This document shows, piece by piece, positions 1-11,640 of a stretch of DNA of 64,000 nt; within the stretch, counting starts at the first letter, position 1, and each line of letters begins with the position of its first letter. Where the stretch lies: assembly GCF_910594005.1 (NCBI RefSeq), contig NC_057848.1:50795616-50859615 (forward strand), given 5' to 3'. The translations under genes and the position numbers were made by a program. Origin of the DNA: Cervus elaphus. Its lineage: Eukaryota > Chordata > Mammalia > Artiodactyla > Cervidae. Below the pieces are notes generated by a model that was not told where the DNA came from, did no database searches, and saw only the letters and a program-made list of their open reading frames with translations.

Positions 1-1589
1 GTCATAAGACCTTCATATTTTTTACAAAGAGAGTTCAACCAACATAATAATTTAGTGATATAAGCAACGGAAATAGTGATTTCAGTTTCCTCTGACTTAG
101 AATTATTTAATTGATTGAGAAATATACAGAGAAAAGAAAAGCAAGCTATTATTGTTTCATTGTTCTTATGTGCTTTTCACATTTAGGACTCTAATATGGT
201 AACTAAAAACATATGAGTAAATTTAGCAAACCATCACAAGTGGCATATTGATAAAAAGACACTGTCCTTGTTCATGCAGCATTTACAAATAGGCAATATG
301 TTTGTCAATTCACTGACCTTAAAGAGGAGGTAGGAAAATATAATAATATTTGGGTCGCTTAGAGTGTAGAGTATAAGGTAAAACATTTTTTCACTCCATA
401 TCATTCTATATGTGATTCTATATATTCTATATCTATATATATATTCTATATATCATTCTATATTCAGGTCTATATAAATGATCAAATAACCAAATTTATT
501 TTACAGTTAAAGTGGTAACTGTACATCTTATTAAAAGTGCTTTTTTTCAGCAGCATGCAAATAAGCATTACTTTATTTAACCTGCCAAACAAAATATGAC
601 ATTTATGCTTCATTTCATTAATTGTTTTCAATCTTTGGAATCAGAATAGAGAGGCTTAGTTGATTTCTAAGCTGCCTTCTTTTTGTGAAGGCCTTTCTAA
701 CAGAGAAACCAAAAGTTTACAAAGATAACAGATGTAGCTAAGTGCCTTTTGTCCTTACATGCTCAAGTTTTCTCTTCTGATGCTCTGGAAGCTAAAGACT
801 TCAATAAAAAACAAACAACTGTTCTCACTTGATTTTGATTATAAATGTATGAACAGTAAATTATTCTATTCATTTCTCATGTGTGATGATCAGTAAATTA
901 TCCTAACAACAATTACAATTCTATTTATTTTTCATTTGAGAACGGTTAGGAGTGAGTGGCTATTAAAGAGCCTTTGGAAGATGTCAAAAATGGAACTTAT
1001 ATAATTTTACTGTGTTTATTCTCATCTGCAATTACCTTAGGTATATCTGCTCTTATACACACATACACACGTGTCTGCTGGAGTTATCACTTCCATGAAT
1101 ATTGGCCCAATGGTCCTCATATAGCAACAAAAAAATACCCTCATAAACAATCCATTTTAGGTTATTGTTGAACTAAGTATCAAGGAATGATCTCCAGTGG
1201 TTATTAGGTAGTTATGTGTCCAGCTCAACCTAATTTCTTACATTTTAGTATCAATTGTACCTTGGCAACAAATATCCAGCCAGCAAGTTGTGACCACTAC
1301 TAGTTTTGTGTGGTCATGAGACTAGTTATCCCCAATGGCATCTGAGTAGAAGTGATCTGTGTCACTTCTGGGCCAAGGTTCTTAAGAAGCTAGTGTGTTT
1401 TCTCCACGTTCTTTATTTCTTTCTGGCCACCTAAATGGCAATCTCCTGGTTAACATTAGAAATTGAATTATAGAAAAGGCAGAACTGACAAACATGAAAC
1501 TTTCCTGGACTCTTACATAAGCGTGAAATGAACTACATATTTATTGAGCCAGTTCATGTATCTTTTACCATGGTCCACTGTGGTTTTTA
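1..1589. other. AT-rich intergenic DNA, no gene seen
   Basis: No exon-like ORF, no recognisable transposon and no RNA gene is visible. The one ORF here (956-1171) opens on a non-ATG start region, has low complexity and shows no familiar domain. A TA-rich microsatellite is listed separately. Confidence 0.6.
404..480. repeat. TA-rich microsatellite (TCTATA-type)
   Basis: Imperfect repeats of tctatata and attctata run through this stretch and alternate with short unique spacers. It is likely length-variable and has no other visible role. Confidence 0.8.
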
Positions 1590-1774
1590 AGTCACTAAGT
1601 CGTGCCCAACTCTTTGTGTGCCCATCAGGCTCCTCTGTCCATGGGATTTCTCAGGCAAGAATACTGGAGTGAGTTGCCATTTCTTCTCCAGGGGATCTTC
1701 CCAACTCAGGGATTGAATTCCCATGTCCTGCACTGGTAGGTAGATTCTTTACCACTGAGCCACCAGGGAAGCCC
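1590..1774 (-). mobile_element. Bov-tA SINE, minus strand
   Basis: Read on the minus strand, this starts with the tRNA-like head (cttccctggtggctcagtgg type) and runs through the shared Bov-A body to the gactta-type tail. Bov-tA is a pol III SINE of ruminants that depends on BovB for retrotransposition. The copy is complete but diverged, and I did not find a clear TSD. Confidence 0.9.
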
Positions 1775-2704
1775 TTCTATGATTTAGCCTACTCTAACAT
1801 ATGGCTCAAAAGGTTTTTTTTTCCCCTCTAACCAAATTGGAGCTACAGAACACTATTCTCTCATTACCACCCATCTCACAATAGGTATTGTTTTCAGCCT
1901 ATAGTGTTTTTCAATAGACAGCTTCAATTTGTACTCAGTACAATGTGTAGGAAAGTATGTATTTCATGGTGTCAAGAGACTTCATTTTGAATCCCACTTT
2001 GCATCTTTCTAGTTGAGTAATTCAAAACCTTTGTGACTCAGTTTCCTCAACTGTTTAATAATATATAATTCACAACTGTATATAAGCCTGTCTGTTGTGT
2101 GAAATAACTAAGCAAGGTAGTATTTATGAAAGTTCCAAACACATACTTGAACTATTAATTTCAAATTAATATTTAATAATATTTAATTAAATGAATATGA
2201 AAATATTGTTTAAATAGTATTAATATTGGTATTAATATTTACATTTAATCAATTAATTAATACTTAACCAATTTTAATAAGAAGATGGCAATATAAATAA
2301 GCAGACATTACCCCAGGATTTAGATGGAGAAAATGAAATCCAGAGAATTTAACTCACCAGCATTGGTGAGACTAAGGGGAAACTGTCCCTTTTACTTCAT
2401 CTATGTTTTACTAGTCCTTTTTCAGTGAAACTGAATAATTATTAGGATTAAAGTAAAGATTTAATGTAAACACTTCTTATAAGTTAAAACATTCAACTAT
2501 TCATTGATTAATGAAACTTGGGCAGCTTAACAAGCTATTTAAAGGGAAAACGGAATTTGTAATATTATAGGTTGGCAGTTGAGAGTAAAGATTCAGTTAA
2601 GAGTAAACAGTCTAAAGACTGTTTAGATATATAACTCTGTTTTACCACTTATTATCTGTGTAATTTTCAGTAAATTCTTTAACTCTCTAGGTCTCAATTT
2701 CATA
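1775..2704. other. Intergenic, no gene seen
   Basis: AT-rich DNA. A run of TTAATATT-like words at about 2155-2285 is low complexity. No ORF or repeat family is recognised. Confidence 0.55.
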
Positions 2705-3425
2705 ATTTGCAAAACTCCTACTTCTGGGTATACATCTGAAAGAAATTAAATCAGGATCTCAAAACGTTATTAGCACACCCATGTTCTTGCAGCATTAGTC
2801 ACAACATGCAAGACATATAAAGTGTCCATCAGTGACAAATGGATAAAGAAATAGAGTATATACATACATGTATATATATGTGTGTGTGTATATGTGTGTG
2901 TGTGTACACACACACATATATATAGCACATACATATATATAGCAGATTATTTAGGCATAAGAAAGAAGAAAATCCTGCCATATGTGACAACATGGATGGT
3001 ACTTGAGGGCATTATGCTATGTAAGTTAGAGAAAAACAAATACTATATGATCTTCCTTACATATGGAATCTAAAAAAAAAAATTATACAGCTCAAGTAGA
3101 ACAATGGTGGAAGAGTGGGGGAAACAGGGAGATGTTGACTAAAAGATACAAACTTCCAGTTATAAGTTGAGTAAGTTATGAGAATCTAATGTACAGTATA
3201 GTGACTACATTTAACAGTACTGTATTATATACTTGAGAAAGCTGCTAAGAGATTAGATCTTAAATGTTTCCATGACACATCAAGAACCTGTAACTATATG
3301 AAGTGATGGATGTGTTAAGTAACCATATGCTGAAAATTATTTTGCAATAAATGTGTGTGTCAAATCATCACATTGTACACCTTAAAATTACACAGTGTTA
3401 CATATCAATTATATCTCAACAAAGC
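2705..3425 (+). mobile_element. Old L1 3' end (ORF2 tail plus 3'UTR)
   Basis: The text resembles the end of mammalian L1 ORF2, with words such as tacttctgggtatacat, agtgtccatcag and aatggataaag. A 3'UTR follows and ends in the attatatctcaa type of tail. It is strongly diverged, 5'-truncated and not coding. It carries an inserted or expanded TA/TG microsatellite at about 2862-2945. Confidence 0.8.
2862..2945. repeat. Mixed (TA)n/(TG)n/(CA)n microsatellite in old L1
   Basis: Alternating purine-pyrimidine tracts: tatatatg, then tgtgtgtg, then acacacac, then atatatat. The TG and CA halves are inverted relative to each other, so the tract can form a hairpin or Z-DNA. Confidence 0.85.
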
Positions 3426-3810
3426 TGGGAAGGGGGGGTCAATTTTCCACACAGCAGCTAACAGGTAGCAAGCATTCATATTCATATAAAAAGCATTCTA
3501 TTCTCATTTGCTTCTGTTCCATTTATAGGATCATTTTCAAAAAGATGGGCAACGTGTACACTGCCAATTCTAAAAGACTCTCAAGTTTGCGAGCTCACTA
3601 ATGAATGAATAATCATGCACATCCTCTTTCAAATTTGTTATCTGCAAATAGCATTTATTTGTTAAAATTATTTGTGGACTATTAGAATAACATCTACTTA
3701 TTCAGGGTAAAATAACTGGTGTATAGAAGGAAAATATTGTTTCCAAAATTATAAATACAGTTGTCCAAAGTAACTTGCAACCAGATTCAGATTCTCCTTC
3801 CACCTCTTTT
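3426..3810. other. Intergenic, no gene seen
   Basis: A short stretch between the old L1 tail and the BovB fragment. No recognisable element. Confidence 0.5.
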
Positions 3811-4854
3811 CAGCTCAGTTCAGCTCACTCAGTCATGTCCGACTCTTTGTGACCCCATGAATCGCAGCATGCCAGGCATCCCTGTCCATCACCAACTCCT
3901 AGAGTTTACCCAAACTCGTGTCCATTGAGTCGGTGATGCCATCCAACCAGCTCATCCTCTGTCATCCCCTTCTCCTCCTGCCCTTGGTCTTTCCCAGCGT
4001 CAGGGTCTATTCCAATGAGTCAGCTCTTCGCATCAGGTGGCCAAAGTATTAGAGTTTCAGCTAACCCAGAACTGATCTCCTTTAGGATGGACTGGCTGGA
4101 TCTCCTTGCAGTCCAAGGGACTCTCAAGAGTCTTCTCCAACACCACAGTTCAAAAGCATCAATTCTTCTGTGCTCAGCTTTCTTTACAGTTCAACTCTCA
4201 CATCCATATATGACTACTGGAAAAACCACAGCTTTGACTAGACGGACCTTTGTTGACAAAGTAATGTCTCTGCTTTTTAATATGCTATCTAGGTTGGTCA
4301 TAACTTTCCTTCCAAGGAGCAAGCGTCTTTTAATTTCATGGCTGCAGTCACCATCTGCTTTTGGAGCCCAGAAAAATAAAGTCAGTCACTGTTTCCACTG
4401 TCTACCCATCTATTTGCCATGAAGGGACGGGATCGGATGCCATGATCTTAGTTTTCTGAATATTGAGCTTTAAGTCAACTTTTTCACTCTCCTCTTTCAC
4501 TTTCATCAAGAGGTTCTTTAGGTCTTCACTTTCTGCCACTAGGGTGGTATCATCTGCATATCTGAGGTTACTGATATTTCTCCCAGCAATCTTGATTCCA
4601 GCTTGTGCTTCCTCTAGCCCAGCGTTTCTCATGATGTACTCTGCATATAAGTTAAATAAGCAGGGTGACAATATACAGCCTTGACATACTCCTTTTCCTA
4701 TTTGGAACCAGTCTGTTGTTCCATGTCCAGTTCTAACTGTTGCTTCCTGACCTGTATACAGGTTTCTCAAGAGGCAGGTCAGGTGGTCTGGTATTCCCAT
4801 CTCTTTCAGAATTTTCCACAGTTTATTTTGATTCACACAGTCAAAGGCTTTGGC
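3811..4854 (-). mobile_element. BovB (RTE LINE) 3' fragment, minus strand
   Basis: The plus strand opens with repeated cagttcag-like words, which are the reverse complement of the BovB 3' tail. The minus strand at 4402-4836 still reads 144 codons of reverse transcriptase. These include the catalytic YADD motif (about 4543-4560) and the conserved stretch around residues 40-60 that precedes it. The copy is 5'-truncated within the RT domain and the rest is broken by stops. It is a dead copy. BovB is a horizontally acquired RTE-clade LINE abundant in ruminants. Confidence 0.95.
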
Positions 4855-5016
4855 AGGATAATTATTTCTTCAAAACTACTATTAATTAGCTAGCACTCAT
4901 TTCTATTCCAAAGTATCATGTGCTTTATTTTAAGGGATGACATTACTATCTCCATTTTAAAAATAAGGAAACTGAGGCATATTTAGGGGTTGAATGCTTA
5001 ACCAACAGCTGCAACA

Positions 5017-5346
5017 TGCCATGGACATTAATTGTGTCCTCCCAAAATACATATGTTGTTGCCCTAATCCCCAATGTGATGTTATTTGGCCTTTGGGAAA
5101 TAATTAGGTTTAGTAGAGGATGGGATTAGTACCTTTATATGAAGACTTTGTGCTCTTCTCTCTTTCTCTCTCTCCCCCTCCCTCTTTCTCCATCTGCAAG
5201 ACAGAAGGAGACTGTCACTGGGGAATCAAATGAGCTGGCACCTTGATTTTAGACTTCCCAGCCTCAGTAATTGTGAAAAATAAGTATCTGTTGTTTAAGC
5301 CATCCTGTCTGTGGTATTTTGTTATGCCAATCTAAGCTAATATACA
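5017..5346 (+). mobile_element. MLT1-type MaLR solo LTR
   Basis: The order of motifs matches MLT1: tgccatggac start, ccaatgtgatg, an internal CT-rich patch, ggcaccttgatt, ttcccagcctc, then ataagtatctgttg and gtggtattttgtta. It is diverged, as expected for a pre-ruminant element. No internal MaLR sequence adjoins it. Confidence 0.85.
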
Positions 5347-5989
5347 ACTCTTTTAAATTTAGTAGTAATTATATGTCTTGTGCAGGAAGATGCAAAGGAT
5401 ATTATCAAGCCAGTTAAGCTTGCAAAGTGTTTTGGCCTGAATCCTTTGGTCATAATAGAAATATCTGAAATGTACTGAATACAAATCAACCTTCTACTAC
5501 ATTTCAAAACACAAAGTCTGGAATTGTATTCTCAAGGTGAAGTCTGTGTATAACTTGCATCAAGTTTCCTGGAAAGCTAACCAAAAATTTTGATTCCTAG
5601 AACACAGTCCAGGCCTAGGGAATCATAACTTCTGTTGGCAGATCATTACAGATTACTATATTTGTAAACACTTTCTTCTTTTTTTTAAATGTACTCTAAA
5701 ATTTGAAGCCTATCAATTTGGAGGGCTAAGTTATAGATATAGAAAATAAGAGCAATCAGAAAACAAGCATCTCAGCAATCAGTCTTCACTGGAGCTCCTT
5801 TGTAAGTGAGAAAAACTAAAGGATATGCTCATCCATAAACTACTGTCACTTGATCAAAAATCCCAGTGGTAATGGCCCAATGCTAATATACCTATCTATT
5901 CATTCTTCTATCTTATCTTTTCTAATTTAACAGATAAGTTCATCATTCCCTGAAAAAAAGTGAACCCTTGCTCACATTTAAGCCTTTGT
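5347..5989. other. Intergenic, no gene seen
   Basis: AT-rich DNA without long ORFs or a repeat that I can name. Confidence 0.5.
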
Positions 5990-6545
5990 TCATAATGCCT
6001 CTCTCTTCATCTCATTCACTCATTACTTGTTTATTATTTTTCTACAGTGTGCAAAGCACTGTTCTATGTATTAGGGATAAAAGAACTAATTAGACAGTGA
6101 AGGGCCATAACTTTATGCCACTTACATGAGTGGGGTAGAAAATCAACACAAAATCAAATAAATAAGCAACTGAATTTATGATAAGGCCTATAATGAAAAT
6201 GAAACAAAGTATATTATAGAGAGTGATTTAATGGACATAGGATACATTAGCTATGGTCATTAACAAAGTTCTTCCTGGGATAGTGAAAAGTAGTTAATCT
6301 GTGAAATAAATAATGAAAAGGAACAAATAACAAAAAGGTCTAGAGGGAAAACATTCCAGGCCAAGGGAATAGCCAGTGCAAAAGACTTGAGATAGAAACA
6401 GTCTTGGAGTGTTTCAGGTCAGAAGGAAATCCAGTGGCTGTAGAATAGTTAACAGGAATGGGAGTCATAAATAAATGGGAATCATAACAGATGTGGAAGG
6501 AAAGGGCGTTTTCTCCCCCAGAACACAGGGCAATCATTCCAAAAA
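5990..6545 (-). mobile_element. L2 LINE 3' fragment, minus strand
   Basis: The plus strand carries the antisense L2 3' end, with words resembling gcaaagcactgttct, attagggata, aaacattccaggc and agtgcaaaagac. L2 is an ancient LINE and this copy is non-coding. The 65-codon minus-strand ORF inside it is a chance remnant. Confidence 0.7.
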
Positions 6546-6639
6546 TGCAAAGCTAATGGTAAGCATCAGTTATCCAAAAAACTTATGTTGATACCAAATT
6601 ATACATAGAAGAAAATAAAAACTTCTTCCCCTTCTTACC

Positions 6640-7030
6640 AGCCTTTTTCTTTCCTTCCTTTTTTCTTCATAAATATTTCTTGGGAAATTACTATGTGGCC
6701 TGTAAGCTTCTAAGCACTAAGGAAATGCTAAGGAAAAGACAGATTTTTGCTCATATTGGAATTTATAATCCAGTTTGAGGATTAAGACAATAAGTGTATA
6801 AATACCTACAATAAAATGTAAAATATATCAGACTGAGATACGTGGTAATGGAAGAAAACAGTTGGAAACAGGAAACACAAATTATGTCAGGGAATACAAA
6901 TTTAAATAGAATGGTCATGAAAGACGACACTATAAATAGGACATTTGACCAAAGTCCTAAAGAAGCTAAAAGGCATGAGACATGTGAATATCAGCAGAAG
7001 AAAATGCCACATAGCAGCAACAGCAAGTTT
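6640..7030 (-). mobile_element. Second L2 LINE 3' fragment, minus strand
   Basis: Repeats the same antisense L2 order as the fragment just upstream (tactatgtggcctg, taagcactaagg, attggaatttataatccag, catttgaccaaagtcc). Two L2 tails in tandem could be independent insertions or one local duplication. Confidence 0.65.
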
Positions 7031-7653
7031 GCATGCCTCATATTGGAATGCCTAAAATTATAGGAATACAGAGTCAATATGGATGGAGTACTGTGAGCAA
7101 GGATAAATTTAGAGAGATAGCTTGTTTCTTTAGTGCCCTTTGGGGGGATTCTTGGGTGGGGTTTCCCCAGGGGCTTTTTCATGCACTTCCCATTGTAGTT
7201 CTGTTAACAGTCATCCAGAATCGATTCCCTTTAATGCTCTCTAGTATTATCTGCCTCTTTCTCCACCTCCTCTTTCCTGCTACCAGTGTGGAGGTCCCTC
7301 TACAATACTCAGGGAGCTGTGGAAGAAAAACTGGTTTTTCCAGAAGCATCCTGCACAGTTGAGGAAGCCAGGCACTTGCTCACCACTCTTCTTTTCACCA
7401 GCTAATTTAGCCCCATGCTCTGCCGCTGTGGGGGAAGGTCAGAACTGACAAAGTTCTTAAACATCTCCACTGCACTAAACTTATAATTTTTTTTTCTCCA
7501 ATGGAGTGCTGGAATCTCTCTTCAGGAAACCTGAATTCCTACAAAGACTCTCTCATCCATGCCCACGAACGCCTGCTCAAGTCAGCCCTCTCCAGGTGCT
7601 CCCCCTCCACAAGTGTGAGAGGCTGAAGCCATTCCACAGACTCCTGCTGCTTC
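7031..7653. other. Unassigned, moderately GC-rich stretch
   Basis: Contains a 109-codon plus ORF (7033-7362) with no domain that I recognise, and several C-rich patches. It continues on the other side of the solo LTR at 7654-8153, so it predates that LTR. It may be old retroviral or other repeat DNA. No family is assigned. Confidence 0.4.
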
Positions 7654-8153
7654 TGTTATAGGGAAGAACAAAATCAAACTCCATTCTTTAACTTTAACCT
7701 TTGCTTCTGGTGCTTTTGTTCACTAAAAAGATACTGTCAATATATAATGAGTTGCCTTGGGGGAACTCCGCCCCTCCTCCTTAATGTTAAATGGAAGTGC
7801 CTTTGAAACCAAAGTGCCTTTGTTCAGGGAAACATTCTGACCCTCTCCACCTGCTGTTGACTTCAGGAAGGAAGAAATACACACATCCCCTTCCAGAGGC
7901 TGGCCTTTCCAGGAGATATTTGCAAGACTTATGACCTTTTTACTTTACTTCATCACCTCCTCCCCCTCTCTGTTCTACAAAAGAAACTGGCATCCAGACC
8001 ATGATAAGATGGTTATTTTGAGACATTAATCTGCCATCTTCTTTGTCTGCTGGCTTCCTGAATAAAGATTATTCCTTATCCCAATACCTCATCTTGGATA
8101 TTGCTCTGATCACTTGTTATGCAGTGAGCAAAGCAAGCCTGGGCTTGGTAACA
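7654..8153 (+). mobile_element. Solo LTR (ERV1-like), 500 bp, with 4-bp TSD
   Basis: Begins TG (tgttatagg) and ends CA (cttggtaaca), flanked by the same four bases, cttc, at 7650-7653 and 8154-8157. A 4-bp duplication fits gammaretrovirus-like ERV1 integration. The plus-strand order is LTR-like: a C-rich U3, a polyadenylation signal aataaag near 8061, and a short U5. There is no internal retroviral sequence, so it is a solo LTR left by recombination. Confidence 0.85.
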
Positions 8154-8424
8154 CTTCCACAACTCAGCCTGAGGTCTATTACCTGATACACAAGTGGGCA
8201 AAACTCCTCCCAGGTCACTTGGTTTATGCTACTAGACCCCACAACTGCCACAGAGGAACCTTTACCTTGGTGGCTGGATGCCAGATTTCAGTTGTTAAAA
8301 GAGAAGGATAAAAGGAGGAATGTCTTTATGCTGCTATGATGGTGATGCTATCTCCTAACAGGTAATTATTATTATTAATTAATATTAGTAGTAAAAAATA
8401 CTTTAAAATAGGTCTATTTTGTGT

Positions 8425-9320
8425 CTCTCAATCCTCTGCTCAAAATGTTCCATTGCTTTCCTATCTCAACACCTACTTCAATGCCTTTCAGACTTCATTG
8501 TTTACCACTCCCCCTGCCCAATGAATTTTTGCTCTAGGGTCCCTTGTTTTTGTTCCTTAAAATTTCTAAGCACAATTTCCATTTCAGGATATTTCATTTT
8601 GATTCTCCCTTTGTCTGGAATACCGTCCCTGAAACATATACATAGCTCCCTCATTTATTTCAATTCTGCTCAAAAAGTCAGTTTTTCAAAAAGGCATATT
8701 CTAACCTTCCAACACACAGTATCAATCTTTCCTACCCACTCCAACCTGCCCAGCTCGCCTTATCTCCCTTTGTCTCAATCACCTTGTATTCACTCCATTG
8801 GTGAGGGAGGGAGTCCTGCCCTAGGGTTTTAGGAATGGGTGGTCACACACCACCAGAGACTGAGAGATGAAAACAACAGTAGTTTATTAATCACATACAT
8901 TAACATCCCCAAAGAGACCATCACCCACAATGCAGGGCCATGTGGAGATTACGCTTGGGACACAGTGAACAACCAGGGACTGTGGGAAGCCGATTTTTAG
9001 TGTCAAGAGGACAAGGTGTCCCTCTGGTTTCTATGGGAAGATGTGATTGGCTTATTTGAATAACTCTGGATTGGCATGGAACTAAAACTCCCTTACAGGG
9101 ATAAGCAAGAGCTGTGCCTGGACCCACTGATAAGGATGATTGGTGGGCTAGGGGACTTTATCCTCAGGAAAGCGATAAGGAGGGGAAATTCTGGTTAGAC
9201 CATTTGAGATCCTAACAATTTCAACAGCCTAAATTTTAGATATTACACCACACTACTGTTTTACTTTTCACCATAGCCCTTAGTTGTACTATCTGTATTG
9301 TTTAGTTTAAAAAGTCCACT
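8425..9320 (+). mobile_element. L2 LINE 3' fragment, split by an LTR
   Basis: Plus-strand L2 text lies at about 8425-8798 (ttgctttcctatctc, ttttgctctagggtcc, ctggaataccgtccctg, ttctgctcaaa). It resumes at about 9218-9320 (ttcaccatagccctta, actatctgtattgttt). The minus-strand LTR at 8799-9217 lies between the halves. The 137-codon ORF at 8419-8832 is only a shadow of the pyrimidine-rich L2. Confidence 0.7.
8799..9217 (-). mobile_element. Solo LTR, minus strand
   Basis: On the minus strand it starts tgttaggatctc and contains a polyadenylation signal (aataaa; plus-strand tttatt near 8883) followed by a U5-like tail. It is inserted in an L2. The distal boundary and the TSD are not certain. It probably belongs to a ruminant ERV family. 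Confidence 0.7.
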
Positions 9321-9350
9321 CTGTGTGTGTGTGTGTGTCTGTGTGTGTAT
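9321..9350. repeat. (TG)n microsatellite
   Basis: About thirty bases of TG repeats with one C interruption. Confidence 0.9.
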
Positions 9351-9352
9351 AT

Positions 9353-9865
9353 TGTACTGTGATGGCTGAACTCATCTGTCAACTTGGGGCACAGGCATTT
9401 CAAATACTTAGTTAAATGTTATCCTAATTATTCTGGGTGTGTCTGTGAGGTTGCTTCTGTTTGGTAGACTGAGTAAGCAGTTTGCACTCCCTAATGTGAT
9501 GGGTCTCAGCCAATTTGTTAAAAGACTGAATGAAACAAAATGTTTGTGTGAGACAACTTGCTCTTTGGTTGACACTAGGTTGGGACACTGATCTTCTCTG
9601 GCCTTGGACTCAGACTGGAACTTATATCATCAGTTGTACTGGTTCTCATACCTTCAGACTCAGACCGGAATTACACTATTAACTTTCCTGGGGCCTCATC
9701 ACGTACTATAGATCTTGAGACTTCTCAGTTATCATGACAGCATAAGCTAATTCTATATAATACATCCCTCTCTCTCTATATATATATAGAGAGAGACATA
9801 TAGATACATATATATAAAATAGATAGAGATATAAATATATAATCTGTAGTAAAGAAAAGTGATTA
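9353..9865. repeat. Interspersed repeat, copy 1 (upstream of L1)
   Basis: Mammalian interspersed repeat of a family that I recognise but cannot name with certainty (gtgtgtctgtgagg, gggacactgatcttc, actcagactgg). It ends in a CT/TA microsatellite at about 9765-9840. The part from 9590 on is closely similar to 18234-18540; see findings. Confidence 0.7.
9765..9840. repeat. (CT)n/(TA)n/(GA)n microsatellite
   Basis: tctctctc, then tatatata, then gagagaga, so the two flanks are inverted repeats around a TA core. It could fold into a hairpin. Confidence 0.85.
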
Positions 9866-10004
9866 TCCATGGTGTGATCTGGCAGTAAAGACACAAAATA
9901 TAACCATTAGATATTCCTAGTCAACCAATTATAAGAAGTGAGAAGTTGGGTGACTATATATGATATTATCAAACATCTTTAGAAAACTAGAGAAGAGGAG
10001 GAGC

Positions 10005-10015
10005 CAAGATGGCGG
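10005..10015 (+). promoter_or_regulatory. YY1-like site at the L1 5' end
   Basis: caagatggcgg, about ten bases into the element, matches the YY1 core. In human L1 a YY1 site at the same place fixes the transcription start. Confidence 0.75.
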
Positions 10016-10829
10016 AGGAGTAGGACGGGGAGACCACTTTCTCTCCTACAAATTTATCAAAAGAATAACTGAACGCAGAGCAAACTTCATAAAACAACTT
10101 CGGATCGCTAGCTGAGGTCATCAGGTGCCCAGAAAAGCAGCCCATTGTCTTCGAAAGGAGGTAGGACAAAATATAAAAGATAAAAAGTGAGACAAAAGAG
10201 CTAAGGACGGAGATCCATCCCGGGAAGGGAGTCTTAAGCGGCATTGCTTGGGGTAGGGTCTGGGCCTGAGTGCCCTGAGGACAATTGGAGGGAGCTTCTG
10301 TGAGTTGCCAACTTGAACTGTGGGAGACCAAAAGAGAGACAGAAAGTTAACCGGCCCGAACACACTGCCGGCCGTTCGCACAACAAAGGGACCGAGAAAG
10401 TCCAGAGAAGAGCTCGCAGGCTGCAGACCGGCCCAGCCCCGCTGGAGGCAGGAGGCAGGGGAGAAGGGAAGGTCTCGGCGAGACACAGGGCGGGTGCAGG
10501 CACCCGACCGGCACGGGCGGGGACTGGGGCTGGGGACGCGGAGGGCAGAAGGCGCACGCACCTGACTGGCGCCGGCGGAAACTGAGACTGGGTCCGCGGA
10601 AACTGAGACTGGGTCCGCGGAAGGGAGTGGGCACGCCACACCTGGGGAGAGTGCGCCCACCAAGCCCCTCGCTGCCTGGACCGCTCTGACGGGGAAGGCA
10701 CAGAGAGCAGGCGCAGCTTTTTGTTCCGCGCTTTTGTTGAACACCCGAGGGCTGGAACCTCGCGCAGCGCGGGGCGCGGTCCATATAGAACAGCCGGAAG
10801 CCTGAGCAGCGCAGACGGAGAAAGTAGCG

Positions 10830-11018
10830 TCAGCCCCTCCCTGCAGCGCCGGCCCCTCCCCGCAGCGCCGGCCCCTCCCCGCAGCGCCGGCCCCTCCCCG
10901 CAGCGCCGGCCCCTCCCCGCAGCGCCAGCCCCTCCCCGCAGCGCCAGCCGCTCCCCGCAGCGCCAGCCCCTACCCACAGCGCCAGCCCCTCCCCACAGCG
11001 CCAGCCCCTCCCCGCAGA
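10830..11018 (+). repeat. 19-bp GC-rich tandem array in L1 5'UTR
   Basis: About ten head-to-tail copies of gcagcgccggcccctcccc, whose starts fall at 10843, 10862, 10881, 10900, 10919, 10938, 10957 and onward at exact 19-base steps. Later copies change ggcc to agcc. The unit is C-rich with CpG and resembles SP1/GC-box sites, so copy number may tune promoter strength. Confidence 0.95.
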
Positions 11019-11289
11019 GCGAGGGAACTAGCTACCTGAATAAGAGTCCACCTCCGCCCGCCTGTGTCAGGGCGGAAATGAGGCTCTGAAGAGACCGGCA
11101 AACAGAAGCCAAATAAACAAAGGGAACCGCTTCAAAAGGGACTGGTGCAACAGATTAAAATCCCTGTAGAAAACACCGACTACACCGAAAGGGGCCTGTA
11201 GATATCGAGAAGTGTAAGCTGGAACGAGGAGTTATCTGAAACTGAGCCGAACCCACACTGACTGCAACAGCTCCAGAGAAATTCCTAGA

Positions 11290-11640
11290 TATATTTTAAC
11301 TTTTTTTTTTTTTTAAAGAAAAAAAAATTTTTTTATTTTTTATTCTTTATTTTTTCTCTTTCATTTTCCTTTAAAATTCCCTATTACTCCCCCATTACTC
11401 CTTAACTTTCATTTTCATAGATTTTTACGATTTTTTTTAATTAGGGAAAAAAAATTTTTTTTTCTTTTTTTTTCTTTTTTTCTTTCCCTTTTCTCTTCTA
11501 TTTTCTATTTTTCTGTTTCTCTTATTTCTTTTAAAGTCCTCTAGTACTCCTCTACTACTCCTTAATTTTCATTTTCAATACACTATAACCTTACAAAAAA
11601 AAAAGAGAAGCCCTATTTTTAAACTGAAGATTATTCTCTC
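11290..11640. repeat. A/T homopolymer and polypyrimidine block in L1 5'UTR
   Basis: Runs of T and A of up to 14 bases, then TTTTCTTT-type pyrimidine tracts and two near-copies of a tctacta-ctccttaa-type sentence (about 11380-11410 and 11535-11570). Non-coding. Confidence 0.85.

Noticed and set aside
8419..8832. 137-codon plus ORF
   Set aside because: It overlaps L2 sequence and an LTR edge. Composition is pyrimidine-driven and it crosses an insertion boundary.
10844..11018. CRISPR-like regular array
   Set aside because: Units are directly abutting with no spacers. It is an L1 5'UTR tandem repeat in a mammalian genome.
10313..11089. Several plus-strand ORFs of 80-122 codons in the L1 5'UTR
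   Set aside because: They come from GC-rich stop-poor DNA and the 19-bp array; three frames are open at once, with no domain.
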